NCBI GenBank assembly: GCA_041547565.1
Contig: JBFEUI010000020.1
Coordinates: 1 to 32,947, forward strand
Source of the DNA: JBFEUI01 sp041547565
GTDB lineage: Bacteria > Pseudomonadota > Gammaproteobacteria > Thiohalomonadales > Thiohalomonadaceae
Direction: 5' to 3'
DNA length: 32,947 nt
Made by a program: the position numbers and the translations under genes. Below the pieces are notes generated by a model that was not told where the DNA came from, searched no databases, and worked only from the letters and a program-made list of their open reading frames with translations. Of the stretch, positions 8,071 through 16,368 are shown in pieces; the first letter of the stretch is position 1; each line of letters starts with the position of its first letter.

Positions 8071-8100
8071 TTGTTCACTGTTGTTGCCGCCTGTTTTAAT
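8071..8100 (+). promoter_or_regulatory. Candidate sigma-70 promoter for the RRM-protein gene
   Basis: TTGTTC (8071-8076) and TTTAAT (8095-8100) are 18 bases apart; the -10 hexamer matches 5 of 6. A second, perfect TATAAT lies at 7993-7998 without a good -35. The rest of the 7882-8138 spacer shows nothing else that I can support. Confidence 0.35.
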
Positions 8101-8138
8101 AGACAAACAAACACACCACGAGAAAGGTTTTCTAACGT

Positions 8139-8618
8139 ATGAAACTACCCGCAGCTTCCGCCTATGTTAAGGCCCTTGCCATCACCGCTATCATCACCCT
8201 TGCCGCCTACATTCTTTACCCGTTGTTCGGACTGGAACAACAGGACATCAGCACCTTTCTCATCGGCATCGGTGCAGGCACGCTGCTTGGGGCCGTGCTG
8301 TCGGCCATCACCATGGGCACACCGTCCCCCAGCGACGAGACGGGCGAGCTTAAGTCCATCTTTGTCGGCAACCTCGCATTCAAGGCCTCGCAGGATGAGT
8401 TGCGCGAACTGTTCACCCCCTATGGCACCGTTCACTCGGTACGCATCATGTCCGACCGGGTCACACGCCGACCGCGTGGTTTCGGTTTTGTCGAAATGGC
8501 TCCCCGTTCAGCGGCCAGGGCAATCAAGGAACTGGATGGCACCGAGTTTCTCGGCCGCAAGCTGCGGGTCAATGAGGGCAACGAACGCCGCCCCCGGGAT
8601 ACCCGCTCCGCGGCGTAA
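8139..8618 (+). CDS. Membrane-anchored RRM RNA-binding protein
   Basis: 159 residues: two hydrophobic helices at about 9-29 and 38-59, a short linker, then one RNA recognition motif at 72-146, and a basic tail. The RNP2 motif IFVGNL (74-79) and the RNP1 motif RGFGFVEM (113-120) are intact, with the aromatic residues that stack on RNA. Small bacterial RRM proteins are usually soluble and about 80-100 residues, so fusion to a two-helix membrane hairpin is the distinctive point: RNA would be held at the inner face of the membrane. The start ATG follows AAAGG at about 11 bases. The DUF3549 gene begins 20 bases after the stop, likely in the same operon. RNA targets are unknown. Confidence 0.9.
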   Translation: MKLPAASAYVKALAITAIITLAAYILYPLFGLEQQDISTFLIGIGAGTLLGAVLSAITMGTPSPSDETGELKSIFVGNLAFKASQDELRELFTPYGTVHSVRIMSDRVTRRPRGFGFVEMAPRSAARAIKELDGTEFLGRKLRVNEGNERRPRDTRSAA

Positions 8619-8638
8619 CGCTGAGTCAGGCAGGGCAG

Positions 8639-9691
8639 ATGAACAAGCTGACCACCATTAGCGATTTTCTCGAGGCGAGCAACACGCGCTTTCGCGTGTT
8701 TGACATCGGAAGACGTATCGTAAAGATCGATGCCGAACGCTTTCGCCGCTTTGAGCACGGAGAGATGGCCTACCCCCAACCCCTGCAACAGCAGGCCTGG
8801 CTGGCCATACTCGGCTGGCATACCGAACAGGGCGACGATCACTTTGTCTGGTTCCTGAAATTCCCTCTGGATGAGACCGGCCGCCTGGTTCAGGCGGCCC
8901 GTGACGACTTCCTGCACCAGTTGCTGGAGACCGCCGGCAGCAGTATGCCCCAGGGCGCCGAGGCCGGCATGGCCGACCAGCTCAGCAACAGCGCCTACGG
9001 CTATAAGCCAAAACAGGAGACCATGGCAGCGTTTCACGCCAAGGCCTCGGCCCTGCTCGGATTGCCCCCCAGCCGCTACTTCGAACACGCCCGCAACTAC
9101 CTGTGCGGTGAAACCGGCTTCGAACAGTGGGCCTTTGTCGGACTGCAGGGTTTTGCCGATGCCGCGGTACGTCTGCAGGACGGGAAGCTTGCCCGCTGTA
9201 TCACCGATGCCATACCCAACCTGCCGCCAGCGCCCCTGCAGGCCCTGTGCGGCTGCCTGGAGCACGAGGCGGTCGCCCACCCCATCGCCGAGGCGCTGGC
9301 CTCCCGGGCCCGGCGGGAACTGGAAGAGAGCACGCCTGACACGGCGGTTATTGCCGCCTGCCTGCGCGGCGTCTCTGGTTCCCCTGCCACAGGCATACGC
9401 TCCGCCTTGCTGGAAGAACTTCTCCACACGCCCCACGCCGCCAGTATCGACCTGCTGGCAGCGATTGCCTCACGCTGCTGGGAGGCGCTGAAAAATGAGG
9501 CACTCGCCCTCCCCTATATCGAGGCCCTGGCCATCAACCCGGCAGGCCAGGAGGCCTTTAACCAGATTGTCGCCGACCTGATGTTCATACCGGGTATGCG
9601 CCAGCCCATCCTGGGGGCGCTGCGCAATCCCGAGCGCTCTGCGGCCCTGACCGCTGCGGTGGAGAAGATGTTCAAGCACAGCCTGCGCTAG
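8639..9691 (+). CDS. DUF3549 family protein
   Basis: A 350-residue, mostly helical soluble protein. The N-terminus (TISDFLEASNTRFRVFDIGR) followed by a YPQPLQQQAWLAI segment and WFLKFPLDE matches my memory of DUF3549 proteins from Vibrio and other Gammaproteobacteria. No enzymatic motif is visible and the role of the family is unknown to me. The later two thirds look like a helical-repeat (HEAT-like) array, judging from regularly spaced Leu/Ala helices. The ATG at 8639 follows AGGCAGGGC. It is 20 bases downstream of the RRM gene, which suggests shared transcription and perhaps a functional link to RNA or membrane processes. Confidence 0.85.
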   Translation: MNKLTTISDFLEASNTRFRVFDIGRRIVKIDAERFRRFEHGEMAYPQPLQQQAWLAILGWHTEQGDDHFVWFLKFPLDETGRLVQAARDDFLHQLLETAGSSMPQGAEAGMADQLSNSAYGYKPKQETMAAFHAKASALLGLPPSRYFEHARNYLCGETGFEQWAFVGLQGFADAAVRLQDGKLARCITDAIPNLPPAPLQALCGCLEHEAVAHPIAEALASRARRELEESTPDTAVIAACLRGVSGSPATGIRSALLEELLHTPHAASIDLLAAIASRCWEALKNEALALPYIEALAINPAGQEAFNQIVADLMFIPGMRQPILGALRNPERSAALTAAVEKMFKHSLR

Positions 9692-9723
9692 GGCGTGTTG
9701 ACTAAACATGAAAATGTTCTTTA

Positions 9724-9753
9724 TTTGATACTAAGAAGTTGTCATATATCAAA
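9724..9753. promoter_or_regulatory. TTTGATA-N16-TATCAAA inverted repeat upstream of the signalling block
   Basis: TTTGATA (9724-9730) and TATCAAA (9747-9753) are perfect inverted copies with a 16-base spacer, ending 25 bases before the start at 9779. The half sites look like Fnr-type TTGAT/ATCAA, but the spacing is far longer than Fnr's four bases. TTGATA followed 14 bases later by TATATC overlaps it and could be a poor promoter. The surrounding 87-base spacer is AT-rich. Confidence 0.45.
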
Positions 9754-9778
9754 ATAAATCATCAGGGAATCGATTTTC

Positions 9779-10162
9779 ATGGACGTTACAACACCACATA
9801 CGACGCAAACGGTTAAAACACGCCAGCTCAGGCCCGGCATGTCGTTATCCAGTGACGTGAAGGATCGCAGCGGCCGCACCCTGCTGCGTGCCGGCGCCAC
9901 GCTGGAGGAGAAACACCTGCGTGTTTTCATGACATGGGGTATTACCGAGGTGGAAATCGTCGCCGACGGCATTGACGATGAAAAAAAACCGTCGGAACAC
10001 ATTCCGCCACAGCTGCTGGAACAGGCCAGGAAAGAGGCCGACCGGCGCTTTGTTCACACCGACTGTGACCACCCGGCGATGAAAGAGCTTTACGACCTGG
10101 CCGTGATTCGCATTGCAAACGGGCATACGGGGGGAGAAGGTCATGACCACCACCCTCGATGA
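9779..10162 (+). CDS. Small protein with an HD-GYP-type N-terminal module but no HD-GYP domain
   Basis: The 127-residue product carries, at about 13-60, the LRPGM...LLRAGATLEEKHL...GITEVEI pattern commonly found at the N-terminus of HD-GYP cyclic-di-GMP phosphodiesterases. The catalytic HD-GYP domain is absent: the rest is a short charged helix and a His/Gly-rich tail (HTGGEGHDHHPR). Its stop overlaps the start of the HDOD gene by 20 bases, so the two are translationally coupled. It may be a stand-alone regulatory module or a remnant of a longer enzyme; the regular gene structure favours the former. The start ATG follows AGGGA about 10 bases away. Confidence 0.75.
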   Translation: MDVTTPHTTQTVKTRQLRPGMSLSSDVKDRSGRTLLRAGATLEEKHLRVFMTWGITEVEIVADGIDDEKKPSEHIPPQLLEQARKEADRRFVHTDCDHPAMKELYDLAVIRIANGHTGGEGHDHHPR

Positions 10163-10991
10163 TGTTATCGACGATGCGGTGAAGATCGTTTCGTTGCCGG
10201 ATATCGTGCATCGTCTGGACAACGCCATCAACGATCCCTATAGCGACCTGTCCGACATTGCCGCGATCATCGGAACCGACCCGGGGCTGTCGGCACGCAT
10301 CCTCAAGATCGCCAACAGCGCGATGTTCAGCTTCCCCGCCCGCATCGAGACGGTCACCTACGCGGTGAGCATTATCGGCACCAAGCAGCTGCGCGACCTG
10401 GTTTTTGCCAGTTGTGTCATCGACGTATTCAAGGATGCATTCAAACCCGGCGTGGACCTGGCCACCTTCTGGAAACACAGCATTGCAACAGGCATCACCT
10501 CACGGGTACTGGCCACCTATCGCCGCGAACCCAATGTCGAGCGCTTCTACCTGATTGGGCTGATGCACGATATCGGCAAACTGGTCCTGCACATGAAAAC
10601 ACCGGAACTGGCACGTGAAGCCATCTACACCAGCCGGCTAAACAACCAGCTGTTACACGTTGCGGAGAGCGACGTGCTGGGCTTCGATCACGCCGCGGCA
10701 GGTGGCGCCCTGCTCAAGGCCTGGAACCTGCCTGAATCGTTTCACGAGCCTGTCAGGTATCACCACCTTCCCCGCCATGCCAGAAGTTATCGGGATGAGA
10801 CCGCAATTGTCCACATGGCAGACATCGTCGCCAACGCACTTATTTTCAGTGCCAACAACCAGGTACTGGTCCCGCCGCTGTCCCCCCAGGCCTGGGACCT
10901 TATCGGTATCTCCGAAAACGCACTGGAGGGTGTGGTCGAGCAGATTGATCACCAGTTTACTGATGCCGTCCAGTTGTTCATGACAGGTTGA
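10143..10991 (+). CDS. HDOD domain protein
   Basis: A 282-residue HDOD (HD-related output domain) protein, a family of non-enzymatic or weakly conserved HD-fold regulators found with chemotaxis, c-di-GMP and stress signalling. SLPDIVHRL, TDPGLSARILKIANSA (45-60) and GLMHDIGKLVL (139-149, His142-Asp143) are the usual motifs. The frame opens upstream at a TTG (10113), but the ATG at 10143 has GAGAAGG immediately upstream and begins right before the domain, so I choose it. It overlaps the preceding gene by 20 bases and the following one by up to 4 (TTGA), giving a tightly coupled three-gene unit. Partner and output are unknown. Confidence 0.92.
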   Translation: MTTTLDDVIDDAVKIVSLPDIVHRLDNAINDPYSDLSDIAAIIGTDPGLSARILKIANSAMFSFPARIETVTYAVSIIGTKQLRDLVFASCVIDVFKDAFKPGVDLATFWKHSIATGITSRVLATYRREPNVERFYLIGLMHDIGKLVLHMKTPELAREAIYTSRLNNQLLHVAESDVLGFDHAAAGGALLKAWNLPESFHEPVRYHHLPRHARSYRDETAIVHMADIVANALIFSANNQVLVPPLSPQAWDLIGISENALEGVVEQIDHQFTDAVQLFMTG

Positions 10992-12967
10992 GCACCGTGG
11001 CGAGCAAGCAACCGTCCGTAAATGACCGCATTCTCCTTCTGGAGCAGCGTATCCAGCATCTGGAGCAGGTCAACAGCTGGCACATGCAGTCACTGGATAT
11101 CCTCAGTTCCATGGGATACATGCACGGCGATGCTGCCGAAAACCGCAAACCCAGCCATATTTTTAAGTTAACCCGGGAGCATCTGAACAGAATTCTGGAG
11201 CTGGACAGCAGCGCCTTTCTGCTGGTGGACGAGGACGACTCCGAGTTTGAACTCAATGACTGTCTGCCCGAATCGCAAACCAGCTACCTGCAACAGCAGA
11301 TAGGGCACCTGATTGAAAACGGCAGTTTTGCCTGGGCCATCAATCAGAACCGTGCCATCAAACTCGATACACGGGACGGGGCACACAAGCTACTGCTCCA
11401 TGTGCTGGCCTCGCGTACCCGGGTACGCGGCATGTTCATCGCCCAGTTGACAGATGCCCATGACACCCCCTCGCCCGCTACCCTGCAACTGCTTTCCATC
11501 ATCCTCAACAACACGGCCTATGCACTGGAAAGCGCCGCACTGTATTCACTGGTGCACAAGCAGAACAGGGTGCTTGAAGCCGCACTAAAACAACAGGCCC
11601 ACGAACTGGAATCACAATACAGCCACGACACGCTCACCGGTCTGCCAAACCGCTTGCTGTTCAATGATCGCATCCAGCAGGCGATGGTGAGGGCGCAACA
11701 CCAGAAACTGCACCTGGCTGTCATCCTGCTGGATATCGATAACTTCAAACGCATCAACGAGGCGATCGGCGCCACGGCCGGTGACCGCCTGCTGATGCGT
11801 GTGGCCAAGCGCCTGATGGGTCTGCACAAGGAGCCCGAACTGGTCGAACAGGCCGGCGGACAATCGATAGGCGTCAACGTGGCCCGCTTCGGCGGTGACG
11901 AGTTTGCCATCCTGATCAGTGACCTTGTTGCCACCGAATCGGTCAATCGCATTATCAACGCCATTCACAGCCGCCTGACCGAGCGTATCGACATCGACGG
12001 TCGCGACGTCGAGGTGACCACCAGCATCGGTGTTTCCATCTACCCGGGCGACGCCAATGACGCGGAACATCTGCTGCAGAATGCCGAGGTGGCGATGTAC
12101 CAGGCACAGCAACAGGGCCGCAACACCGCCCAGTATTATGCCAGGGAGATGAACACCTCCGCCTATCAGCAACTGTTGATGGAGAATCACCTGCGCTTTG
12201 CCTGCCAGCACGAGGAGTTTTTCCTCAACTACCAGCCCAAGGTCGATACACTCAGCGGCCAGCTCACCGGTTTCGAGTCACTCATACGCTGGGACAATCC
12301 CGAATACGGCACCGTACCGCCTGCACAGTTTATTCCCATGGCAGAAGAGACCGGCCTGATCAAGGACATCGGCAACTGGGTGCTGGAGTCCGCCTGCAGA
12401 CAGACAAAAAAATGGCTCGATGCGGGATTTAACTCGATCTCGGTTGCCATCAACCTCTCTGCCCGTCAATTCCGCCAGCCCGACCTGGTCGAACAGATCG
12501 TTGCCATACTTGAGAAAACCGGACTGTCCGCCCGGTATATCGAGCTTGAGATCACCGAAAGCACACTGATGGAGGACATCGACCGGGCCGTCACCAACCT
12601 GAACCGCCTCCACGACCTGGGCATCCATCTGTCCATTGACGACTTTGGCACCGGCTACTCCTCACTCTACTATTTAAAACAGTTCCCCATCGACAAACTC
12701 AAGATCGACCGCCAGTTCATCAAGGACATCACCACCAATGCCAATGACGCCATCATGGTGCGCGCCATTATCGCCATGGCACACAATATGGGCCTGCGCA
12801 TCGTTGCCGAAGGGGTCGAAACCGGGGCACAGTGCCACTTTCTCCATACACTCGGCTGCGATGAACTGCAGGGCTACCTTATCAGCCGGGCCGTCGGTCA
12901 CAACGAGGCAACACGTATGTTGAAACGCTCTTCTCTTTTTTCCATAGAAGAAAATTGCCGCTCCTGA
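10988..12967 (+). CDS. GGDEF-EAL protein with an N-terminal GAF-like sensor
   Basis: A 659-residue soluble enzyme of cyclic-di-GMP turnover. Residues 10-30 are a coiled coil, about 40-190 a GAF-like region, then GGDEF (canonical GGDEF at 302-306) and EAL (about 400-645). The inhibitory RxxD site is missing: QSIG stands in its place, so product inhibition through that site is unlikely. The EAL motif reads ESL (430-432) in FESLIRW, an accepted variant. The other catalytic residues are present: Asn in INLSARQF, Glu in LEITES, DDFGTGYSS, Lys in LKIDRQF, AEGVET and the Gln of DELQGY. Phosphodiesterase activity is therefore expected and cyclase activity possible. The start is either TTG 10988, overlapping the HDOD stop, or GTG 10997 with AGG nine bases before. 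Confidence 0.93.
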   Translation: MSTVASKQPSVNDRILLLEQRIQHLEQVNSWHMQSLDILSSMGYMHGDAAENRKPSHIFKLTREHLNRILELDSSAFLLVDEDDSEFELNDCLPESQTSYLQQQIGHLIENGSFAWAINQNRAIKLDTRDGAHKLLLHVLASRTRVRGMFIAQLTDAHDTPSPATLQLLSIILNNTAYALESAALYSLVHKQNRVLEAALKQQAHELESQYSHDTLTGLPNRLLFNDRIQQAMVRAQHQKLHLAVILLDIDNFKRINEAIGATAGDRLLMRVAKRLMGLHKEPELVEQAGGQSIGVNVARFGGDEFAILISDLVATESVNRIINAIHSRLTERIDIDGRDVEVTTSIGVSIYPGDANDAEHLLQNAEVAMYQAQQQGRNTAQYYAREMNTSAYQQLLMENHLRFACQHEEFFLNYQPKVDTLSGQLTGFESLIRWDNPEYGTVPPAQFIPMAEETGLIKDIGNWVLESACRQTKKWLDAGFNSISVAINLSARQFRQPDLVEQIVAILEKTGLSARYIELEITESTLMEDIDRAVTNLNRLHDLGIHLSIDDFGTGYSSLYYLKQFPIDKLKIDRQFIKDITTNANDAIMVRAIIAMAHNMGLRIVAEGVETGAQCHFLHTLGCDELQGYLISRAVGHNEATRMLKRSSLFSIEENCRS

Positions 12968-12973
12968 CCAACA

Positions 12974-12988
12974 CAGCCCCGGGGGCTG
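12974..12988. other. Short GC hairpin after the GGDEF-EAL gene
   Basis: CAGCCCC and GGGGCTG flank a single G, a compact 15-base palindrome 6 bases after the stop codon at 12967. No T-run follows on either strand, so it is not a convincing intrinsic terminator; it may protect the mRNA end or be a processing site between this gene and the one at 13061. Confidence 0.4.
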
Positions 12989-13060
12989 CCGAGCCAGAGT
13001 AATCTAAACTATGTTAGTGTCGCCTTGTTCAGCCACTGAAGCGGAGTTCAAACTATCAGC

Positions 13061-15883
13061 ATGCAGCACGAGACGCTGACACAATCACGCATGCTCTCCA
13101 TATTCCACCTCACGGTGGTCCTCATCGTGGCCTGGAGTCTACTTTTTACCGCGCTGCTGGTATGGAGCTATGAGCAACACCAGCAAACCATGTTCGATGC
13201 GGCCTATACCGAGGCCTATGCCCACCTGAACAAGGATCAGGCGATGCGCCTGTGGGCCATCGAGCACAAGCGCATCTACGTGCCGGAGAGTGACAGGGCA
13301 CGAGCCGATCCCTACCTCAAGCACATCCCCGAACGGGACATCACCACCCCGACGGGCCAACGGCTCACGCTGATCAATCCCGCCACAATCATGCGCCAAT
13401 TGAACGAAGAGTATGGCGAGATCCTCGGTGTCCCCGCACGTATTACCAGTCTGCGGCCGCTGCGCCCGGGCAACGCACCCGACCACTGGGAACAGTCCGC
13501 CCTGCAGGCACTTGAGAACGGGGCCGAGGAGTTCAGTACATTTAGCCGCATCGACGGCAAGGAACACCTGCGCCTGATGCGACCGATGGTGATCAGTGAG
13601 AACTGCCTGCACTGCCACGGTCATCAGGGCTATCGCATCGGTGATGTGGGCGGCGGTGTCGCCGTGGCAGTGCCACTGGCCCCGCTGCAGGACAAGGCCG
13701 TGAAGGAGTTCGGCCGTGACGCAGTGCGCCTGGGTTTTATCTGGGTGCTGGGCCTGGTGGCAATCGGTTTTGGCGGACACAGCCTGCACCGGCGCGACAT
13801 CAACCTGCGTCACGGCGAGATGCGCAAAAGCGCCATCCTGGAATCCGCCCTGGACTGCATTATCACCATCGACTGTGACGGAAAGATTATCGAATTCAAT
13901 CCCGCCGCCGAGAAAACCTTCGGCTACGAGAAGGTACAGGTGATGGGCGGTGACATGGCCGAGCTGCTCATCCCGCCCGAGCTGCGCCAGCAGCACCACG
14001 CCGGCTTCGCGCGCCACATGGCAGACGGTGAGCAACACATACTGAATCGGCGCATCGAAACCGAGGCCATGCGCGCCGATGGTGAGCGCTTTCCGGTAGA
14101 GCTGGCCGTGACCCGTATCGATAGCGCCAGAAAGCCGCTGTTTACCGCCTACCTGCGCGACATATCGGAAAGCAGGCGTGCCGCAGAGGCGCTGCGCGAG
14201 AGCGAACGGCGCTATGCCCTGGCCGCCAACGGCGCCAATGACGGACTCTGGGACTGGGATCTGCGAAGCGGCGAGGTCTATTACTCGGAGCGCTGGCTGG
14301 CGATCGCCGGCATCGACGTCCCGCACACTGAGCACGATCCCGATACCTGGTTCTCCCGTGTGCACCCGGATGACCTGCCGCAACTCAAGTCGGAACTGCG
14401 CGCCCATACCCAGGGCCACACGCAGCACTTCAGCTTCGAACACCGCATGCTGCACCAGGATGGTCGCTACCGCTGGGTATTGAGCCGCGGTGCGGCGATT
14501 TTCGACGATAACGGACAGGCCCACCGGATTGCCGGCTCACTCACCGATATCACCGAACGCAAGCTGACCGAGGAGCAGCTGCGCCATGAGGCCCTGCACG
14601 ACTCGCTGACCGGGCTGAGCAACCGCTCTTTCTTTATGAAACAGCTGGACCGCGCCATCAGCCTCGCCCAGCGCAACCCCGATTACCGCTTTGCCGTGCT
14701 GTTTCTCGACCTTGACCGCTTCAAGGTGGTCAATGACAGCCTCGGCCACCTGCTAGGGGACGAACTACTGCTGACCACGGCGCATCGGCTCGGCCGCTGC
14801 GTGCGTGCCGCAGATCTGGTGGCGCGCTTCGGCGGTGACGAGTTCACGGTACTGCTGGAGGATGTCGAACATATCGAAAAGGTCACGCACATGGCCGAAC
14901 GCATCCTCGGTGCGCTGTCCCAATCACTCAACCTGGCCGGCCACGAGGTATTCACCACGGCAAGTATCGGCATCACTACAAGCGACCAGGAATACCGCAG
15001 CAGTGAAGAGGCGCTGCGCGATGCCGATGCGGCCATGTACCAGGCCAAACGCGAGGGCAAGGCACGCTATGCGCTGTTTGACCCCAGGCTGCACCGCCAG
15101 GCCCTGGCACAATTGCACATGGAAGAGGACCTGCACCGGGCCATTGACGCTGGCGAATTTCACATGCTCTATCAGCCCGTAATCGATGTTCACAGTGGCC
15201 GGATCAGCGGCTTCGAGGCCCTGATCCGCTGGCACCACCCGGAACACGGCCAGATCAAGCCCGCCGATTTCATTCCGGTGGCTGAGGAGACCGGCCTGAT
15301 CATCCCCATCGGAGAGTGGGTCCTGAACGAGTCCCTGCGCCAACACGCCGCGTGGCAAAACCACCATGCGACCCCGCTCTGGATCAGCATCAATGTCTCC
15401 GGCAAACAGCTGTTGCACAGCGATCTGCCGCAACAGGTCAGGGCCGCCCTCGAGGCGCATCAGGTCGCCCCCGAGTCGGTGAAACTGGAGTTGACTGAAA
15501 GTCTGTTCCTGGAGAGCCGTGATGAGGTCACCGGGGCCCTCAATGATCTCAAGCGGCTTGGCGTGCAGTTGAGCATTGATGACTTCGGCACCGGCTATTC
15601 CGCCATGAGCTACCTGCACCGCTTGCCTATCGATGCACTGAAGATCGATCGCAGCTTCGTCAACCGTATCGAAAGCGACGGTCTGGAGACGGTACGGGCC
15701 ATTATCAACCTGGCGAAGAACCTGGGGCTTTCACTGGTGGCCGAAGGGGTGGAAAACAGCCAGCAGTTGAACCATTTGAGGGCACTGGGCTGTCCCCACG
15801 TGCAGGGCTACCATTTCTCGCGTCCCCTGGAGCCAAGGGAGGCCGAGGTGCTGTTGCTGGAAAAGCAGCGCTGGTTCGTTTGA
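13061..15883 (+). CDS. Heme-binding DUF3365/Tll0287-like sensor with PAS-PAS-GGDEF-EAL output
   Basis: A 940-residue inner-membrane protein. One helix at about 16-37, a periplasmic region to about 221 and a second helix at 222-241 make the sensor; it contains CLHCH (182-186), a CxxCH site for covalent c-type heme, as in DUF3365/Tll0287-like redox or gas sensors. Two PAS domains follow (about 258-370 and 382-500), the second ending in a PAC-like segment, then GGDEF (591-595) with an intact inhibitory site Arg582-Ala-Ala-Asp585, then EAL (719-721). EAL catalytic motifs (INVSGKQL, LELTES, DDFGTGYSA, LKIDRSF, AEGVEN, VQGYHF) are kept. The protein should couple periplasmic redox state, NO or O2 to c-di-GMP synthesis or breakdown. 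Start ATG at 13061; its ribosome-binding site is weak. Confidence 0.93.
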   Translation: MQHETLTQSRMLSIFHLTVVLIVAWSLLFTALLVWSYEQHQQTMFDAAYTEAYAHLNKDQAMRLWAIEHKRIYVPESDRARADPYLKHIPERDITTPTGQRLTLINPATIMRQLNEEYGEILGVPARITSLRPLRPGNAPDHWEQSALQALENGAEEFSTFSRIDGKEHLRLMRPMVISENCLHCHGHQGYRIGDVGGGVAVAVPLAPLQDKAVKEFGRDAVRLGFIWVLGLVAIGFGGHSLHRRDINLRHGEMRKSAILESALDCIITIDCDGKIIEFNPAAEKTFGYEKVQVMGGDMAELLIPPELRQQHHAGFARHMADGEQHILNRRIETEAMRADGERFPVELAVTRIDSARKPLFTAYLRDISESRRAAEALRESERRYALAANGANDGLWDWDLRSGEVYYSERWLAIAGIDVPHTEHDPDTWFSRVHPDDLPQLKSELRAHTQGHTQHFSFEHRMLHQDGRYRWVLSRGAAIFDDNGQAHRIAGSLTDITERKLTEEQLRHEALHDSLTGLSNRSFFMKQLDRAISLAQRNPDYRFAVLFLDLDRFKVVNDSLGHLLGDELLLTTAHRLGRCVRAADLVARFGGDEFTVLLEDVEHIEKVTHMAERILGALSQSLNLAGHEVFTTASIGITTSDQEYRSSEEALRDADAAMYQAKREGKARYALFDPRLHRQALAQLHMEEDLHRAIDAGEFHMLYQPVIDVHSGRISGFEALIRWHHPEHGQIKPADFIPVAEETGLIIPIGEWVLNESLRQHAAWQNHHATPLWISINVSGKQLLHSDLPQQVRAALEAHQVAPESVKLELTESLFLESRDEVTGALNDLKRLGVQLSIDDFGTGYSAMSYLHRLPIDALKIDRSFVNRIESDGLETVRAIINLAKNLGLSLVAEGVENSQQLNHLRALGCPHVQGYHFSRPLEPREAEVLLLEKQRWFV

Positions 15884-15898
15884 CCGGATCGCGACAAA

Positions 15899-16354
15899 CT
15901 AGTCCTGCCGCGCGCGGTGCTTGGCAGCGATAAAATCGCTGTGCGAGACGTAGAGCAGCTCGGCAACCTTGCGCACTAGGTGTTCCTCGTACTTGTCCAG
16001 TTCACCATCGGCATACGCCACCCGCCACATCTGCTCCACCAGCGCCATCTTCCGCGGGTAAGCGAGTCGTGCATTCAGCAGTGAGGTGAACTGGTGGTAG
16101 TCGGTCGCCGCATTCACCTCCGCCTCAGCAAGCTGCAGCAGCTCGGCACTCTCCTTTGCCGTCAAGTCAAAGCTGTCCCTGACAATATGTTCGGCAGCGT
16201 GGCGCTCCTGCTCGGCGATCTGCTCATCCATGCGCATCATCTCCACCAGCAGTGCCGCGGCCGCCAGCCGCAGGGCATGCTCCCCCTGTTCACCCGGCTG
16301 CTCGACATCGTTGAACACATGCTGTTCAAGAAACTGCTTAATCGCTGTAATCAT
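15899..16354 (-). CDS. TerB-family protein
   Basis: A 151-residue all-helical protein of the TerB (tellurite-resistance B-like) family. The marker stretch is VAYADGELDKYEEHLVRKVA near the C-terminus, which matches the family's ADGE...EE...I metal-binding-type pattern, and a similar pattern occurs earlier at MRMDEQIAEQERHA. Many such proteins have nothing to do with tellurite, so the role is open. The frame is open far upstream into glgP, but the ATG at 16354 begins the domain and follows an AGGG at about 11 bases. It lies 14 bases after the glgP stop on the same strand and is probably cotranscribed. It converges with the heme sensor gene, leaving only 15 bases between stops. Confidence 0.82.
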   Translation of the reverse strand: MITAIKQFLEQHVFNDVEQPGEQGEHALRLAAAALLVEMMRMDEQIAEQERHAAEHIVRDSFDLTAKESAELLQLAEAEVNAATDYHQFTSLLNARLAYPRKMALVEQMWRVAYADGELDKYEEHLVRKVAELLYVSHSDFIAAKHRARQD

Positions 16355-16368
16355 AGTGTCAGCAGGCC

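Noticed and set aside
13139..14524. Minus-strand frame of 461 codons opposite the heme sensor gene
   Set aside because: No domain, and it is antisense to conserved PAS and heme regions.
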